A stretch of 34,753 nt of DNA from the NCBI GenBank assembly GCA_009777515.1, contig WRLR01000037.1, positions 1 to 34,753 on the forward strand, given 5' to 3'. The position numbers and the translations under genes are program-made. The notes below the pieces were generated by a model. That model was not told where the DNA came from and ran no database searches. It saw only the letters and a list, made by a program, of their open reading frames with translations. The stretch comes from Oscillospiraceae bacterium. Its GTDB lineage: Bacteria > Bacillota > Clostridia > WRLR01. Numbering within the stretch: position 1 is the stretch's first letter; each line of letters begins with the position of its first letter. Shown in pieces: positions 6,923 to 15,400 of the stretch.

Positions 6923-8548
6923 CTACGGCGCGTAATAGCCCATCCGGCGCAGCACGGCCTCGTCGTTGCGCCAGTCCTTGCGCGTTTTTACCCACAGCGC
7001 CAAAAATACTTTCGCGCCCTGCAGCCGCTCAAGCTCGATCCTCGCGGACGCGCCGATCCTTTTGAGCGTCTCGCCGTTTTTGCCGATTATTATTTTTTTA
7101 TGCGATTCCTTTTCGCAGTATAGCGTCGCCCTGATTTCATACAGCCCGTCACGCTCGCGCAGTCGGTAAGACTCCGCTTCGACGTCCACCCCATGCGGCA
7201 CTTCGTCGCTGAGCAGTTTTAACGCTGCCTCGCGTATGATATCCTCCGCCAGGCGCCGCTCCGTCTGGTCCGTAATCATATCTTCCGGGTAAAGCGGCCC
7301 GCCGGCTGGCATCAGCTTAACGATTTCATCCAATACGGGCGCGCGCGCGTCGGGGCCGGTGGCGCGCACAGGAACAATACTCGAAAAACCATATTGGGCG
7401 CCCGCTTGCGACATAAGCGGCAGCAAGCTCTCCTTCTTCACAAGGTCAATCTTGTTGATGATCAGAACCACCGGTATTTTCGACGCATCCGCGATCGCCA
7501 ATGCATCCCTGTCGTCTTTGCCAAGCACCTTGTCGCGCGCGTCAATCATCAAGATGATGGCGTCGACGTCTTTGATTGCCCCCTTGGCGCGGCGGACCAT
7601 CTGTTCGCCGAGCCGGTTTTTCGGCAGGTGCAGCCCCGGGGTATCAACGAAGATAATTTGGTACGATTGAGACGTCAGTATCATTCGCGCATTTCTGCGC
7701 GTCGTCTGCGGCTTGTTTGTGACAATGGAGAGGTTGTTGCCGCAGAGCGTGTTTATCAGCGTGGATTTACCCACATTGGGCCTGCCCAGCACCGCCACGA
7801 ACCCCGCGCGATGGCCCTCGCCTGCTTCGGCGGCGGTTACTGTTACGTTAGCTGCGGTGGAGCGCGGGGGTCTACTGTGCCCGATTTTTACGCACGCCAG
7901 GGCGGACATGGCGTCCATCTCCGCTTCCCCGCCTGGGGCGTGATCATAGCCCAACAGGTGCAGCACGCCGTGTATCGTCAAAAAGCACAGCTCTTCTTCG
8001 TAGGTGTTGCCATACTCCGCCGCCTGCCCCCGGATCCGCCCGGGCGAGAGCACGATGTCACCAAGCTGCGCATCGCGCGCAATTTTAGCGTTGGTTGATT
8101 CCTGGAGGGGGAACGAGAGCACGTCAGTCGCTTCGTCGACGCCCCTAGATGAAAAGTTCAACGCTTTTATACCCGCGTCGTCTATTAACATTATGCTGAT
8201 TTCCACGGCGTTGCGGCCCCGAACATTTTCGCCGTTCATCCGAGCTTTTTCGCTACTCATCCAAGCGTTTTCACCACGCATCCGGGTGTTTTCGCCATGC
8301 ATCAGGGCGCTTTCGCTGCGCATCATGGCTTTTTCGCCGCTTATCCGGGCGTTTTCGCCACGCATCCGGGCGCTTTTCGCTACCCTATGCGCGCCCCTTC
8401 CCCGTACTACGGCGGCGACCCCGGCGCCGCACTCGTACGCAGCCACCGCAGCGCGGCTGACAAGCTCGCGCTCGAGCCTGCCAAACGCAGCTTCTTTTTG
8501 TTTGTTTTTTATATTAATAAAGATTTTTACGGGCGCATCACCGCTCAT
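6923..8548 (-). CDS. Fused YbeY endoribonuclease and Era GTPase
   Basis: A 541-residue fusion. Residues 1-235 are YbeY, the rRNA-maturation endoribonuclease, with its metal motif HGVLHLLGYDH (193-203). Residues 248-541 are Era, the 30S-assembly GTPase: G1 GRPNVGKS (255-262), the switch segment NKPQTTRR, G3 DTPG, G4 NKID and a KH domain with IIIGKNGETLKRIG. No stop or frameshift separates the halves, and the linker (about 225-247) is short. YbeY carries a seven-copy heptad insert (residues 62-110). ATG 8548 overlaps the stop of the upstream gene as ATGA. In relatives ybeY, dgkA, cdd and era are separate genes; here dgkA and cdd are absent. Internal initiation of a separate Era cannot be excluded. 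Confidence 0.93.
   Translation of the reverse strand: MSGDAPVKIFINIKNKQKEAAFGRLERELVSRAAVAAYECGAGVAAVVRGRGAHRVAKSARMRGENARISGEKAMMRSESALMHGENTRMRGENAWMSSEKARMNGENVRGRNAVEISIMLIDDAGIKALNFSSRGVDEATDVLSFPLQESTNAKIARDAQLGDIVLSPGRIRGQAAEYGNTYEEELCFLTIHGVLHLLGYDHAPGGEAEMDAMSALACVKIGHSRPPRSTAANVTVTAAEAGEGHRAGFVAVLGRPNVGKSTLINTLCGNNLSIVTNKPQTTRRNARMILTSQSYQIIFVDTPGLHLPKNRLGEQMVRRAKGAIKDVDAIILMIDARDKVLGKDDRDALAIADASKIPVVLIINKIDLVKKESLLPLMSQAGAQYGFSSIVPVRATGPDARAPVLDEIVKLMPAGGPLYPEDMITDQTERRLAEDIIREAALKLLSDEVPHGVDVEAESYRLRERDGLYEIRATLYCEKESHKKIIIGKNGETLKRIGASARIELERLQGAKVFLALWVKTRKDWRNDEAVLRRMGYYAP
8226..8372 (-). repeat. Seven-copy 21-bp array inside ybeY-era
   Basis: Seven 21-bp units (plus strand TTTTCGCCACGCATCCGGGCG and variants) encode heptads of the type MRGENAR on the minus strand. 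The insert interrupts YbeY in its N-terminal part, ahead of the conserved VEISIMLIDD strand. Confidence 0.9.
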
Positions 8549-11094
8549 GGCGTGTTACCCGCAACGCTGCCCGGGGCGTCCCCGGCTGGGGCTGCAGGCA
8601 TTGCAATCGGCGCGGACGCTTGCGTAAGCGAAGGAGTGGGCGCGTTCGCTTGCGTGAGCGCAGGAGTGGGCACAGACGCTTGCGTGAACGCAGGAGTGGG
8701 CACGGCTATTGAAGCGGGCGCAGTCATTGGAACAGTAGTAGCTACAGCTACCGGCGCTGTATCAGTCACATATACTGACGGCGCCGCAGAGCCGGTCGTA
8801 GCCATTGGGACCGCCGCGGCTGCTGTTGGCAGCGCAGCCACAGAAACAGGCGCCGTCGCGGCTGCGGATTGCACAGAGGGAACAGCGGGCGCAACAAGCG
8901 GATCGGCTGGCATCGGCGCAGGCGCCAGTGCGGGCGCTGTCGCCCCCGCCTCCAGCAGCCCGGCCGGATATTGCCCGATTTGCATCGGGTCGTCGGGATA
9001 CTGCACCCTCGTATGATAAAAGCCCGTCAATACGCGGACATAATTCTGCTCGATGATTTGCATATCCCTCATGCTGATCATGCAGAATTCCAACTGCCCG
9101 TCTTCCGCCTTTGATTGTATAATTTTCCTGACCCACTCGGCGATTTTGGCTTCGTCCTTGTGCTCCGACGAGCGGACCGCCGCTTCGCACGAGTCCGCGA
9201 TCATGACGAGCGCCGCCTCGCGGCTGCCGGGGCGGGGCCCAGGGTACCTGAACGCCTCCGCCAGCACGTTTTCCTCGCCGCGCTGCTTGATAGCCTTATT
9301 GTAGAAAAAGGCGAGAACCGTGTCGCCGTGGTGCTCGCGCACAATATTGACCACCTGCTTTGGCAGCTTGCTTTTTTCGCACAGCTCCACCCCGGCGCGC
9401 GTATGCGATATGATGATGCGTGCGCTCTCCTCGGGCTCCGTCTGGTCGTGCGGGTTGACCCCGTACTGGTTTTCCGCATAGTAGCTGGGCGACGCCAGCT
9501 TCCCGACGTCGTGGTAGTACGCGCCTGCCTTTGCTATAAACGGGTTGGCGCCAATCGCCAGGGCGGCCGTCTCCGCCATGTAGCCCACCATCAAGCTATG
9601 GTGGTGCGTGCCCGGCGCCTCGAAGCTCAGGCGCCGCAGCAGCGGCGTGTTGCCGCTGGACAGCTCGGTGAGCCTCAGCGGCGTCGCCGTGTTGAACAGG
9701 CTCTCCATCAGGGCGACCAGCCCCATCGACAAGAACGACGACGCGATGCACGTCACAAACAGGATCGCCGCGTCCAGCATGTAGTTGGACGGGTTCATGA
9801 TGTCATTGGACAGTGCGATAAACAAGAACACGCATGTCGTGCTGAGCGAGAACGCGACCAATGTGAAACGCGCGCGCGTAGAGGCGTTCATCATCATAAT
9901 CGCGCTGAGGGCGCCGCCGATGATGAAGAACAGCATCGTCTTCACGTCAATCCCGGCGAACAGCGACAGCACGGAAAGGATATAGATATTGATGACAAGC
10001 GCAACGCGGGTGTTGATCAGGTACGCTATCAGGATGGGGGCTATATATATCGGCATCGCCAGGGGGTGCACAGGGTACAGGAACCTGCAGACCGTGAGCA
10101 CCACTACGATGATGCACCCAAGCTGCAGCACCTGCGAGTTGGACTCCAAAAGCTCCATCCCGATACTGCTCAAATATATATGGAACAGGACGGCGATGCC
10201 GAACAGCACGAACAGGACCTTGACGAGCTGCTCGACGTCGAGCTCCCCGTCCTCGATCAGGCCGTACTCGTCCAGCAACTGGTACTGGCTGGATGTCACG
10301 ACCTCGTCTACGCTGATGATGCGTTTGCCCCTGGGGATGATGATTTTACGCTCGAGGTTCTGCTCGCGTATGCGATCCTGCGCGAGCTTCGTCTGCTCGT
10401 CGTCTATGACGACATTGACGTTCAGCGCCGACTGCGCGTAGAGCGACGCGACGTTTTTAAGGTTCTGGTTGGCGTACATCGTCTGCTGTATTGAGCGCCA
10501 TAGCGACGCGACATAATCGTTGTAGTTGTCCGCCGTAATGTCCGTGTTTTCGGCCAGGTCCCGGATTTTAGCCAGGTATTCGCCGAAAAATGAGTCCAGC
10601 TCCGCGCGCGAGACGTCCGTGATGATGCTCATCGCCTCTTCGCGGGAGATCGCGACACGAAAAATAATTGCCTGGTCGCATAGCTTGGTCACGGTTTCGT
10701 CGCGCAGGTTCTGAAGGTCCGCGCCGCTGAGGGCGGGCTCCGCCTGCATCACGGAGTCGCGGTAGTGATTATGTTCCTGGGTGATGACATTAATGAATGT
10801 TTCGGCCCTGGCCACGATGGCAGCCGAAAGGTCAGGGTCCCTGACATAGACCCTGGGGGCGGCCCTGGCCGCTTCCTCCGCGTAGCGCTCGCTCTGTATG
10901 CGATTCTCCATCTCGAACGGCGCGCTGATGTCCCAGCGGGAGCGCTCGCCCACCCTCAGCGGGTAGCGCCTCGGCGTGGATACGCCGTACACGACGCTGA
11001 ACACCGCCGCCGTCGTCATAATAGCTACCAGCAGGGTAAAATATTTCCTGGAGCGCAAAAACTTGAAAAAATCCCTTTTTACCTTAGTATCCAT
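8545..11094 (-). CDS. pgpH: PgpH-type HD-domain c-di-AMP phosphodiesterase
   Basis: An 849-residue membrane protein of the 7TMR-HDED/7TM/HD architecture (YqfF/PgpH), known for c-di-AMP hydrolysis. In order: one N-terminal membrane segment (about 18-38), an extracellular 7TMR-HDED domain (about 50-300), seven membrane helices (about 300-480), then a cytoplasmic HD domain with THHHSLMV, YYHDVGKL and REHHGD. A Pro/Ala/Thr-rich tail of about 145 residues follows (after TRVQYPDDP); it is not part of the usual family and contains a three-copy 10-residue repeat. Start at ATG 11094, with AAAGGA 13 nt upstream; a TTG at 11106 is too close to that site. It sits after phoH and overlaps ybeY-era by 4 bp. 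Confidence 0.92.
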   Translation of the reverse strand: MDTKVKRDFFKFLRSRKYFTLLVAIMTTAAVFSVVYGVSTPRRYPLRVGERSRWDISAPFEMENRIQSERYAEEAARAAPRVYVRDPDLSAAIVARAETFINVITQEHNHYRDSVMQAEPALSGADLQNLRDETVTKLCDQAIIFRVAISREEAMSIITDVSRAELDSFFGEYLAKIRDLAENTDITADNYNDYVASLWRSIQQTMYANQNLKNVASLYAQSALNVNVVIDDEQTKLAQDRIREQNLERKIIIPRGKRIISVDEVVTSSQYQLLDEYGLIEDGELDVEQLVKVLFVLFGIAVLFHIYLSSIGMELLESNSQVLQLGCIIVVVLTVCRFLYPVHPLAMPIYIAPILIAYLINTRVALVINIYILSVLSLFAGIDVKTMLFFIIGGALSAIMMMNASTRARFTLVAFSLSTTCVFLFIALSNDIMNPSNYMLDAAILFVTCIASSFLSMGLVALMESLFNTATPLRLTELSSGNTPLLRRLSFEAPGTHHHSLMVGYMAETAALAIGANPFIAKAGAYYHDVGKLASPSYYAENQYGVNPHDQTEPEESARIIISHTRAGVELCEKSKLPKQVVNIVREHHGDTVLAFFYNKAIKQRGEENVLAEAFRYPGPRPGSREAALVMIADSCEAAVRSSEHKDEAKIAEWVRKIIQSKAEDGQLEFCMISMRDMQIIEQNYVRVLTGFYHTRVQYPDDPMQIGQYPAGLLEAGATAPALAPAPMPADPLVAPAVPSVQSAAATAPVSVAALPTAAAAVPMATTGSAAPSVYVTDTAPVAVATTVPMTAPASIAVPTPAFTQASVPTPALTQANAPTPSLTQASAPIAMPAAPAGDAPGSVAGNTP
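8619..8707 (-). repeat. Three-copy 30-bp array in the pgpH tail
   Basis: Three 30-bp units (plus strand CTTGCGTGAGCGCAGGAGTG and variants) encode TPALTQANAP-type decapeptides in the C-terminal tail of the HD protein. Confidence 0.85.
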
Positions 11095-11145
11095 CCGGCT
11101 GCGCAAATCCTTTCACGCGGCTGATTGCTCGCAAATGCCAAAATA

Positions 11146-11184
11146 TGGTTATGATTATGATTATGATAATGATTATTATGATTA
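11146..11184. repeat. 6-bp microsatellite at the phoH stop codon
   Basis: On the minus strand, six to seven copies of a TAATCA-type hexamer begin with the TAA stop of phoH and run into the gap before pgpH. Confidence 0.85.
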
Positions 11185-12138
11185 TCCGTACCTGCCCCTG
11201 CGCCCCTGCCTGCCGGGCGCGGCCTTGCGCGTGCGTTCGTAGTCCTCGTACGCCTTTATGATCTTGCGGACCAGCTCGTGGCGCACGACGTCTTTTTCCG
11301 TGAGGTATATAAAACTGATGTCGTCTATTTTGCTCAGCACCCTGATGACCTCGCGCAGGCCCGACTTTTTGTCCTCCGGCAGATCGACCTGCGTTATGTC
11401 GCCTGTGACGACGACCTTGGAGCCGAAGCCGATCCTGGTCAAAAACATTTTCATCTGTTCGAACGTCGTGTTTTGCGCCTCGTCGAGGATGATGAACGAA
11501 TTGTCCAGCGTCCTCCCGCGCATATACGCCAGCGGCGCGATTTCGATCATGCTTTTTTCGAAATAGCGCTGGTACGACTCCGCCCCCATGGTCTCGTAGA
11601 GGGCGTCGTAGAGCGGCCGCAGGTAGGGGTCGACCTTGTTCTGCAGATCGCCGGGCAGAAAGCCCAGCTTCTCTCCCGCTTCCACTGCAGGCCTGGTCAG
11701 GATGATACGGTCTGTGATTTTGTTCTTGAACGCGTTGACGGCCATTGCGACCGCCAGGTACGTCTTGCCTGTGCCCGCCGGGCCGACGCAAAATGTGATG
11801 GTGTTGTTCGCCACGGAATTGACGTAGTTGCGCTGCCCCTGTGTCTTGGCCTTGATCTGGCGGCCCCTGATCGTGGTGCAGATGACGGGGTCCTTCGAGT
11901 TGGAGATTTCGTCGAGCCTGTCTTCCACGGCCATATTCAGGATATGTATGACCTGCCGCTTTGCGATCTCCTCGCCCCGCACGGCCATATCCTCCATCTG
12001 GCGTATGACCGACGCCGCCTTGTCCGCCATGAAGCTCTCGCCCATGATGCAAACGGCGTTGTCTCGCAACAGTACGCGGACGTTGAGCCGCTCCTCGATG
12101 AGCTTAATGTTTTCGTCATATTGCCCGATCACGGCCAT
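11182..12138 (-). CDS. phoH: PhoH-family ATPase
   Basis: A cytoplasmic P-loop ATPase of the PhoH/YbeZ family, commonly linked to ybeY and RNA metabolism. Walker A is GPAGTGKT (residues 119-126), Walker B IILDEAQN, and VVTGDITQVDLP is the family's third motif; an N-terminal KH-like region precedes them. The 318-residue form starts at ATG 12138, which has no ribosome binding site and would begin in the middle of the usual N-terminal region. The same frame stays open upstream to a TGA, reading ...LEFDRIGALMAVIGQYDEN. A strong GGGAGG lies 8 nt before an ATA codon at 12288-12286, so the true protein may be about 368 residues with a non-canonical start. It leads the pgpH, ybeY-era, recO operon. Confidence 0.95.
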   Translation of the reverse strand: MAVIGQYDENIKLIEERLNVRVLLRDNAVCIMGESFMADKAASVIRQMEDMAVRGEEIAKRQVIHILNMAVEDRLDEISNSKDPVICTTIRGRQIKAKTQGQRNYVNSVANNTITFCVGPAGTGKTYLAVAMAVNAFKNKITDRIILTRPAVEAGEKLGFLPGDLQNKVDPYLRPLYDALYETMGAESYQRYFEKSMIEIAPLAYMRGRTLDNSFIILDEAQNTTFEQMKMFLTRIGFGSKVVVTGDITQVDLPEDKKSGLREVIRVLSKIDDISFIYLTEKDVVRHELVRKIIKAYEDYERTRKAAPGRQGRRGRYG

Positions 12139-12285
12139 CAGCGCGCCGATTCTGTCAAATTCCAGCCTCCGCTCGGCGATGTCGCCGTTTTGCCTCCCCT
12201 CGCGCGCCGCCAGGCTGAGCGCCGAAGAGCTATATGCGGCCTTTTGCTCCGCCCCTGTCCCTATATTGGTTTCCGTGTCAGCGCC

Positions 12286-12302
12286 TATATGAGTTACCTC
12301 CC
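12286..12302 (-). promoter_or_regulatory. Probable phoH ribosome binding site with ATA start
   Basis: GGGAGG (12297-12302) is 8 nt upstream of ATA (12288-12286), which is in frame with phoH; no ATG, GTG or TTG occurs in frame between an upstream TGA and ATG 12138. This is the only good ribosome binding site in the region. Confidence 0.5.
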
Positions 12303-12304
12303 GA

Positions 12305-12464
12305 TTATAATCAAATCAACTGTAAGCCATTTTTAAATTATCAGCCATTGTTAACTATCAACCACTGTTGATCCATTAACCATTGTTAACTATCAGCCAC
12401 TGTTAAACTGTCAGCCCAGCCACTGTAAAACAGCCAGCCATTGTTAATCTATCAGCCACTGTTA
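12305..12464. repeat. 17-18-bp tandem array between ileS and phoH
   Basis: About eight degenerate units of the minus-strand type TTAACAATGGCTGATAG start at the TAA stop of ileS (12462-12464) and end just before the phoH ribosome binding site. Part of the array resembles the pcrA leader near 2925-2950 (GCTGTTTT, GGCTG and GGGCTGAC words in the same order). Confidence 0.85.
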
Positions 12465-15400
12465 AACCTTTTTTATGGCGATTACGACCTGCTCGCCGCC
12501 GAATGCCCATTCCTTGCGGAAAGCCCCGCCCTCGTCGACGGAGCCGAGCGCGCCGTCCGCAAGCGTCTCGCGGGCGATCAGTTCAAAATTGCGCCCGAAC
12601 GCGCCGCCGATGTCGCCCCCCGCCCTGACGCCAAGCAGTATGTGGTTCGTGACCTCGAAGCCCGCTTCTTTTCGCATGTTCTGTATTTTACTGATCAGCT
12701 CGCGCGTATTGCCCTCTTCGAGCAGCTCCTCGGTCAACTGAGTGTCGATCGCGACCGTGATGCCACCGTCGCTCTGGGCGACGAAATTTTCGCGCTGCGC
12801 TGTTTCGATCAATAGATCGTCGGCGGACAGCTCCACCTGAGCGCCGCCGTTGCTGCTGTTGCTACCGCTGCCGCTTTCGGCGCCGCCGTTGCCCTCACCA
12901 CTGCCGCCGTTCAGGCTGAACCTCAAAAAGCCCGTGGCGGAAAGCTCCCCCATAGCTGCGTCCCCGTCGACTGCCGCGAGGTGGGCGCCGATTTTTGGCA
13001 GCAGCTTGCCATAGCGCGGCCCGAGGGTCTTCAACTGCGGCTTGAACTTGTATGACACAAATTCTTTGGACGCGTCCGAAAACTCAAGCTCGCGTATGTT
13101 GAGCTCGTCTTTTACGATTGCGTGAAACTCGCCGCCGAGCCTGTTTTCAGAAACGACGTATATAGTTTTAAGCGGCTGCCGGTTTTTGATGTTGGCGGCA
13201 TTGCGGCATGCGCGCCCCAGCGTGACGACGTCGAGCGCCGCCCGCATACCGGCCTCCAGCTCTGCGTCGATCAGCGATGAGTCGTAGGAGGGGTAGTCGC
13301 ACAGGTGGATGCTCAGCGGCGCGGCTTTGTCCACGCCCCTTACGATGTTTTGGTATATCATCTCGCTGACGAACGGGACGAACGGCGATATCAGGCGCGA
13401 CAGGTCGTACAGCACCGTATACAGCGTCATGTACGCGGCGATTTTGTCCTTTTCCATCCCGCCCTGCCAGTAACGCTCGCGGCATCGGCGCACGTACCAG
13501 TTGCTAAGCTCGTCCGCGAACAATGTGATCGCGCGGGTGGGCTCCGTGATGCGGTAAGCCGTCAGGTCCTCGTCCACCGTTTTTATCAGCGAGTTCAGCC
13601 TTGACAGTATCCACCGATCCATGATATCGAGGTCTTGGGCGATCAGTTTGTGCGCGGTCGGATCAAAACCGTCGATTTGGGCATACAGTACGTAAAACGC
13701 GTATGTGTTCCACAGCGTGCCCATAAATTTTCTTTGGATCTCGCTGACGGCTTCGAGGGAAAAGCGGCTGGGCAGCCACGGCGCGCTGGCGGAAAAATAG
13801 TACCAGCGGACAGCGTCGGCGCCTTGCAGGTCCAGGGCCTCCCACGGGTCGATGACATTGTATAGGTGCTTTGACATCTTGCGGCCGTCTTTGTCCTGCA
13901 CATGTCCCAGCACGATGCAGTTTTTGAACGACGCCTCGTCAAAGAGCAGCGTCGATATGGCGAGCAGCGTGTAAAACCAGCCGCGCGTTTGGTCGACCGC
14001 CTCGCTGATGAAGTCGGCGGGGAAATTTTTTTCAAACAGCCCCTTGTTCTCGAACGGGTAGTGCCACTGCGCGAACGGCATGGAGCCCGCGTCGTACCAG
14101 CAGTCGATGACCTCCGGGACGCGCGTCATGAGCCCTCCGCATTTCGGGCAGCGCAGCCGCACGTCGTCGATATATGGTTTGTGGAAATCGAGATCCTCCG
14201 GCACGGCGATGCCCATTTCGTACAGCTCCGCACGGCTACCCACAGCGTGGCGGTAGCCGCACGCGCCGTCAGGCGTTTTGGCGCCCCCGTCGGCGCCGGC
14301 GCCTGTTTTGGCGTCGGAGTCTATTTTAGCGCCGGCGCCTGTTTCGGTGCTTCCGCTTTGTGCATCGTGCCCGCCGCAGATCCATATCGGCAGCGGCGTC
14401 CCCCAGTAGCGCTCTCTGGAGAGGCCCCAGTCGACGACGTTGTCCAAAAAGTTGCCGAACCGACCGTGCTTCACATTGTCCGGCAGCCAGTTGATTGTGT
14501 TGTTGTTGCGCACAAGGTTGTCGCGCAGCTCCGTCATCCGGATGAACCATGTATTTCGCGCGTAATAGAGCAAAGATGTGTCGCAGCGCCAGCAGAACGG
14601 GTACGAGTGCTCCATGTCCACTGTGCCGAGCAGCAGCCCCCTGTTGTCCAGCTCTTTTATAATGAGGGGATCGGCGTCTTTGACGAACATACCGGCCCAC
14701 AGCCGCGCCTCATCGACAAAGCGGCCCTGCACGTCCACCAACTGGATGAAAGGGAGGCTGTTGTCCCGTCCGATGCGCGCGTCGTCCTCGCCGAACGCGG
14801 GGGCGGCATGCACTATGCCCGTGCCCTCCGACAAGGTGACGTAGCGGTCGGCGCACACGAACCACGCCTTTTTGTCCGGTTTGATAAAGTCGAACAGGGG
14901 CTCGTACTCGACACCGCACAACTCGCTGCCCTTATATTCATCCACAATTTTGGGTGCATCGGCGGCATTAACGGCATTAGCGGCATCGGCAGCATCTGCC
15001 GCTCCCACTGCGCCCGCATTTTTGTCTGTATCGGCTTTAACAACTGGATCGGCCGTTTCCGCCGTTCCCGCCGCGACGCCGAACACAGGCCCAACCAGCT
15101 CCTTGGCGAGGATATAGCGCGACCCGCGCCATTCGACTTTTACGTACTCATAGTCCGGGTGCACGACCAGCGTCGTGTTCGACGGCAGCGTCCAGGGCGT
15201 GGTCGTCCACGCGAGGAAATACTCGTCCTGCTTCCCCGCCACCTTGAACTTTACGTATATGCTGGGCTCGACGACGTCCTTGTAACCCTGCGCGACCTCG
15301 TGGCTGGAAAGAGCCGTCCCGCAGCGCGGGCAGAACGGCACGACCTTATGACCCTGGTAAATGAGGCCCCTGTCCCAGATCTGCTTTAGCGACCACCAGA

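Noticed and set aside
7800..7900. Frameshift or stop between ybeY and era
   Set aside because: The frame is continuous through the linker; no stop codon or repeat that would suggest a sequencing error was seen at the junction.
8297..9016. 239-codon plus-strand ORF with GVGTDACVNAGVGT repeats
   Set aside because: The repeats are the other strand of the coding arrays in ybeY-era and pgpH; it straddles two real genes.
9115..10494. 459-codon plus-strand ORF
   Set aside because: Lies wholly antisense to the PgpH-type gene; its translation is Arg/His/Val-rich low-complexity with no domain, as expected from the opposite strand of GC-rich coding DNA.
11278..12336. 352-codon plus-strand ORF
   Set aside because: Antisense to phoH; His/Asp/Val-rich translation without any family pattern.
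13902..15389. 495-codon plus-strand ORF
   Set aside because: Antisense shadow of ileS with no recognisable motif or ribosome binding site.
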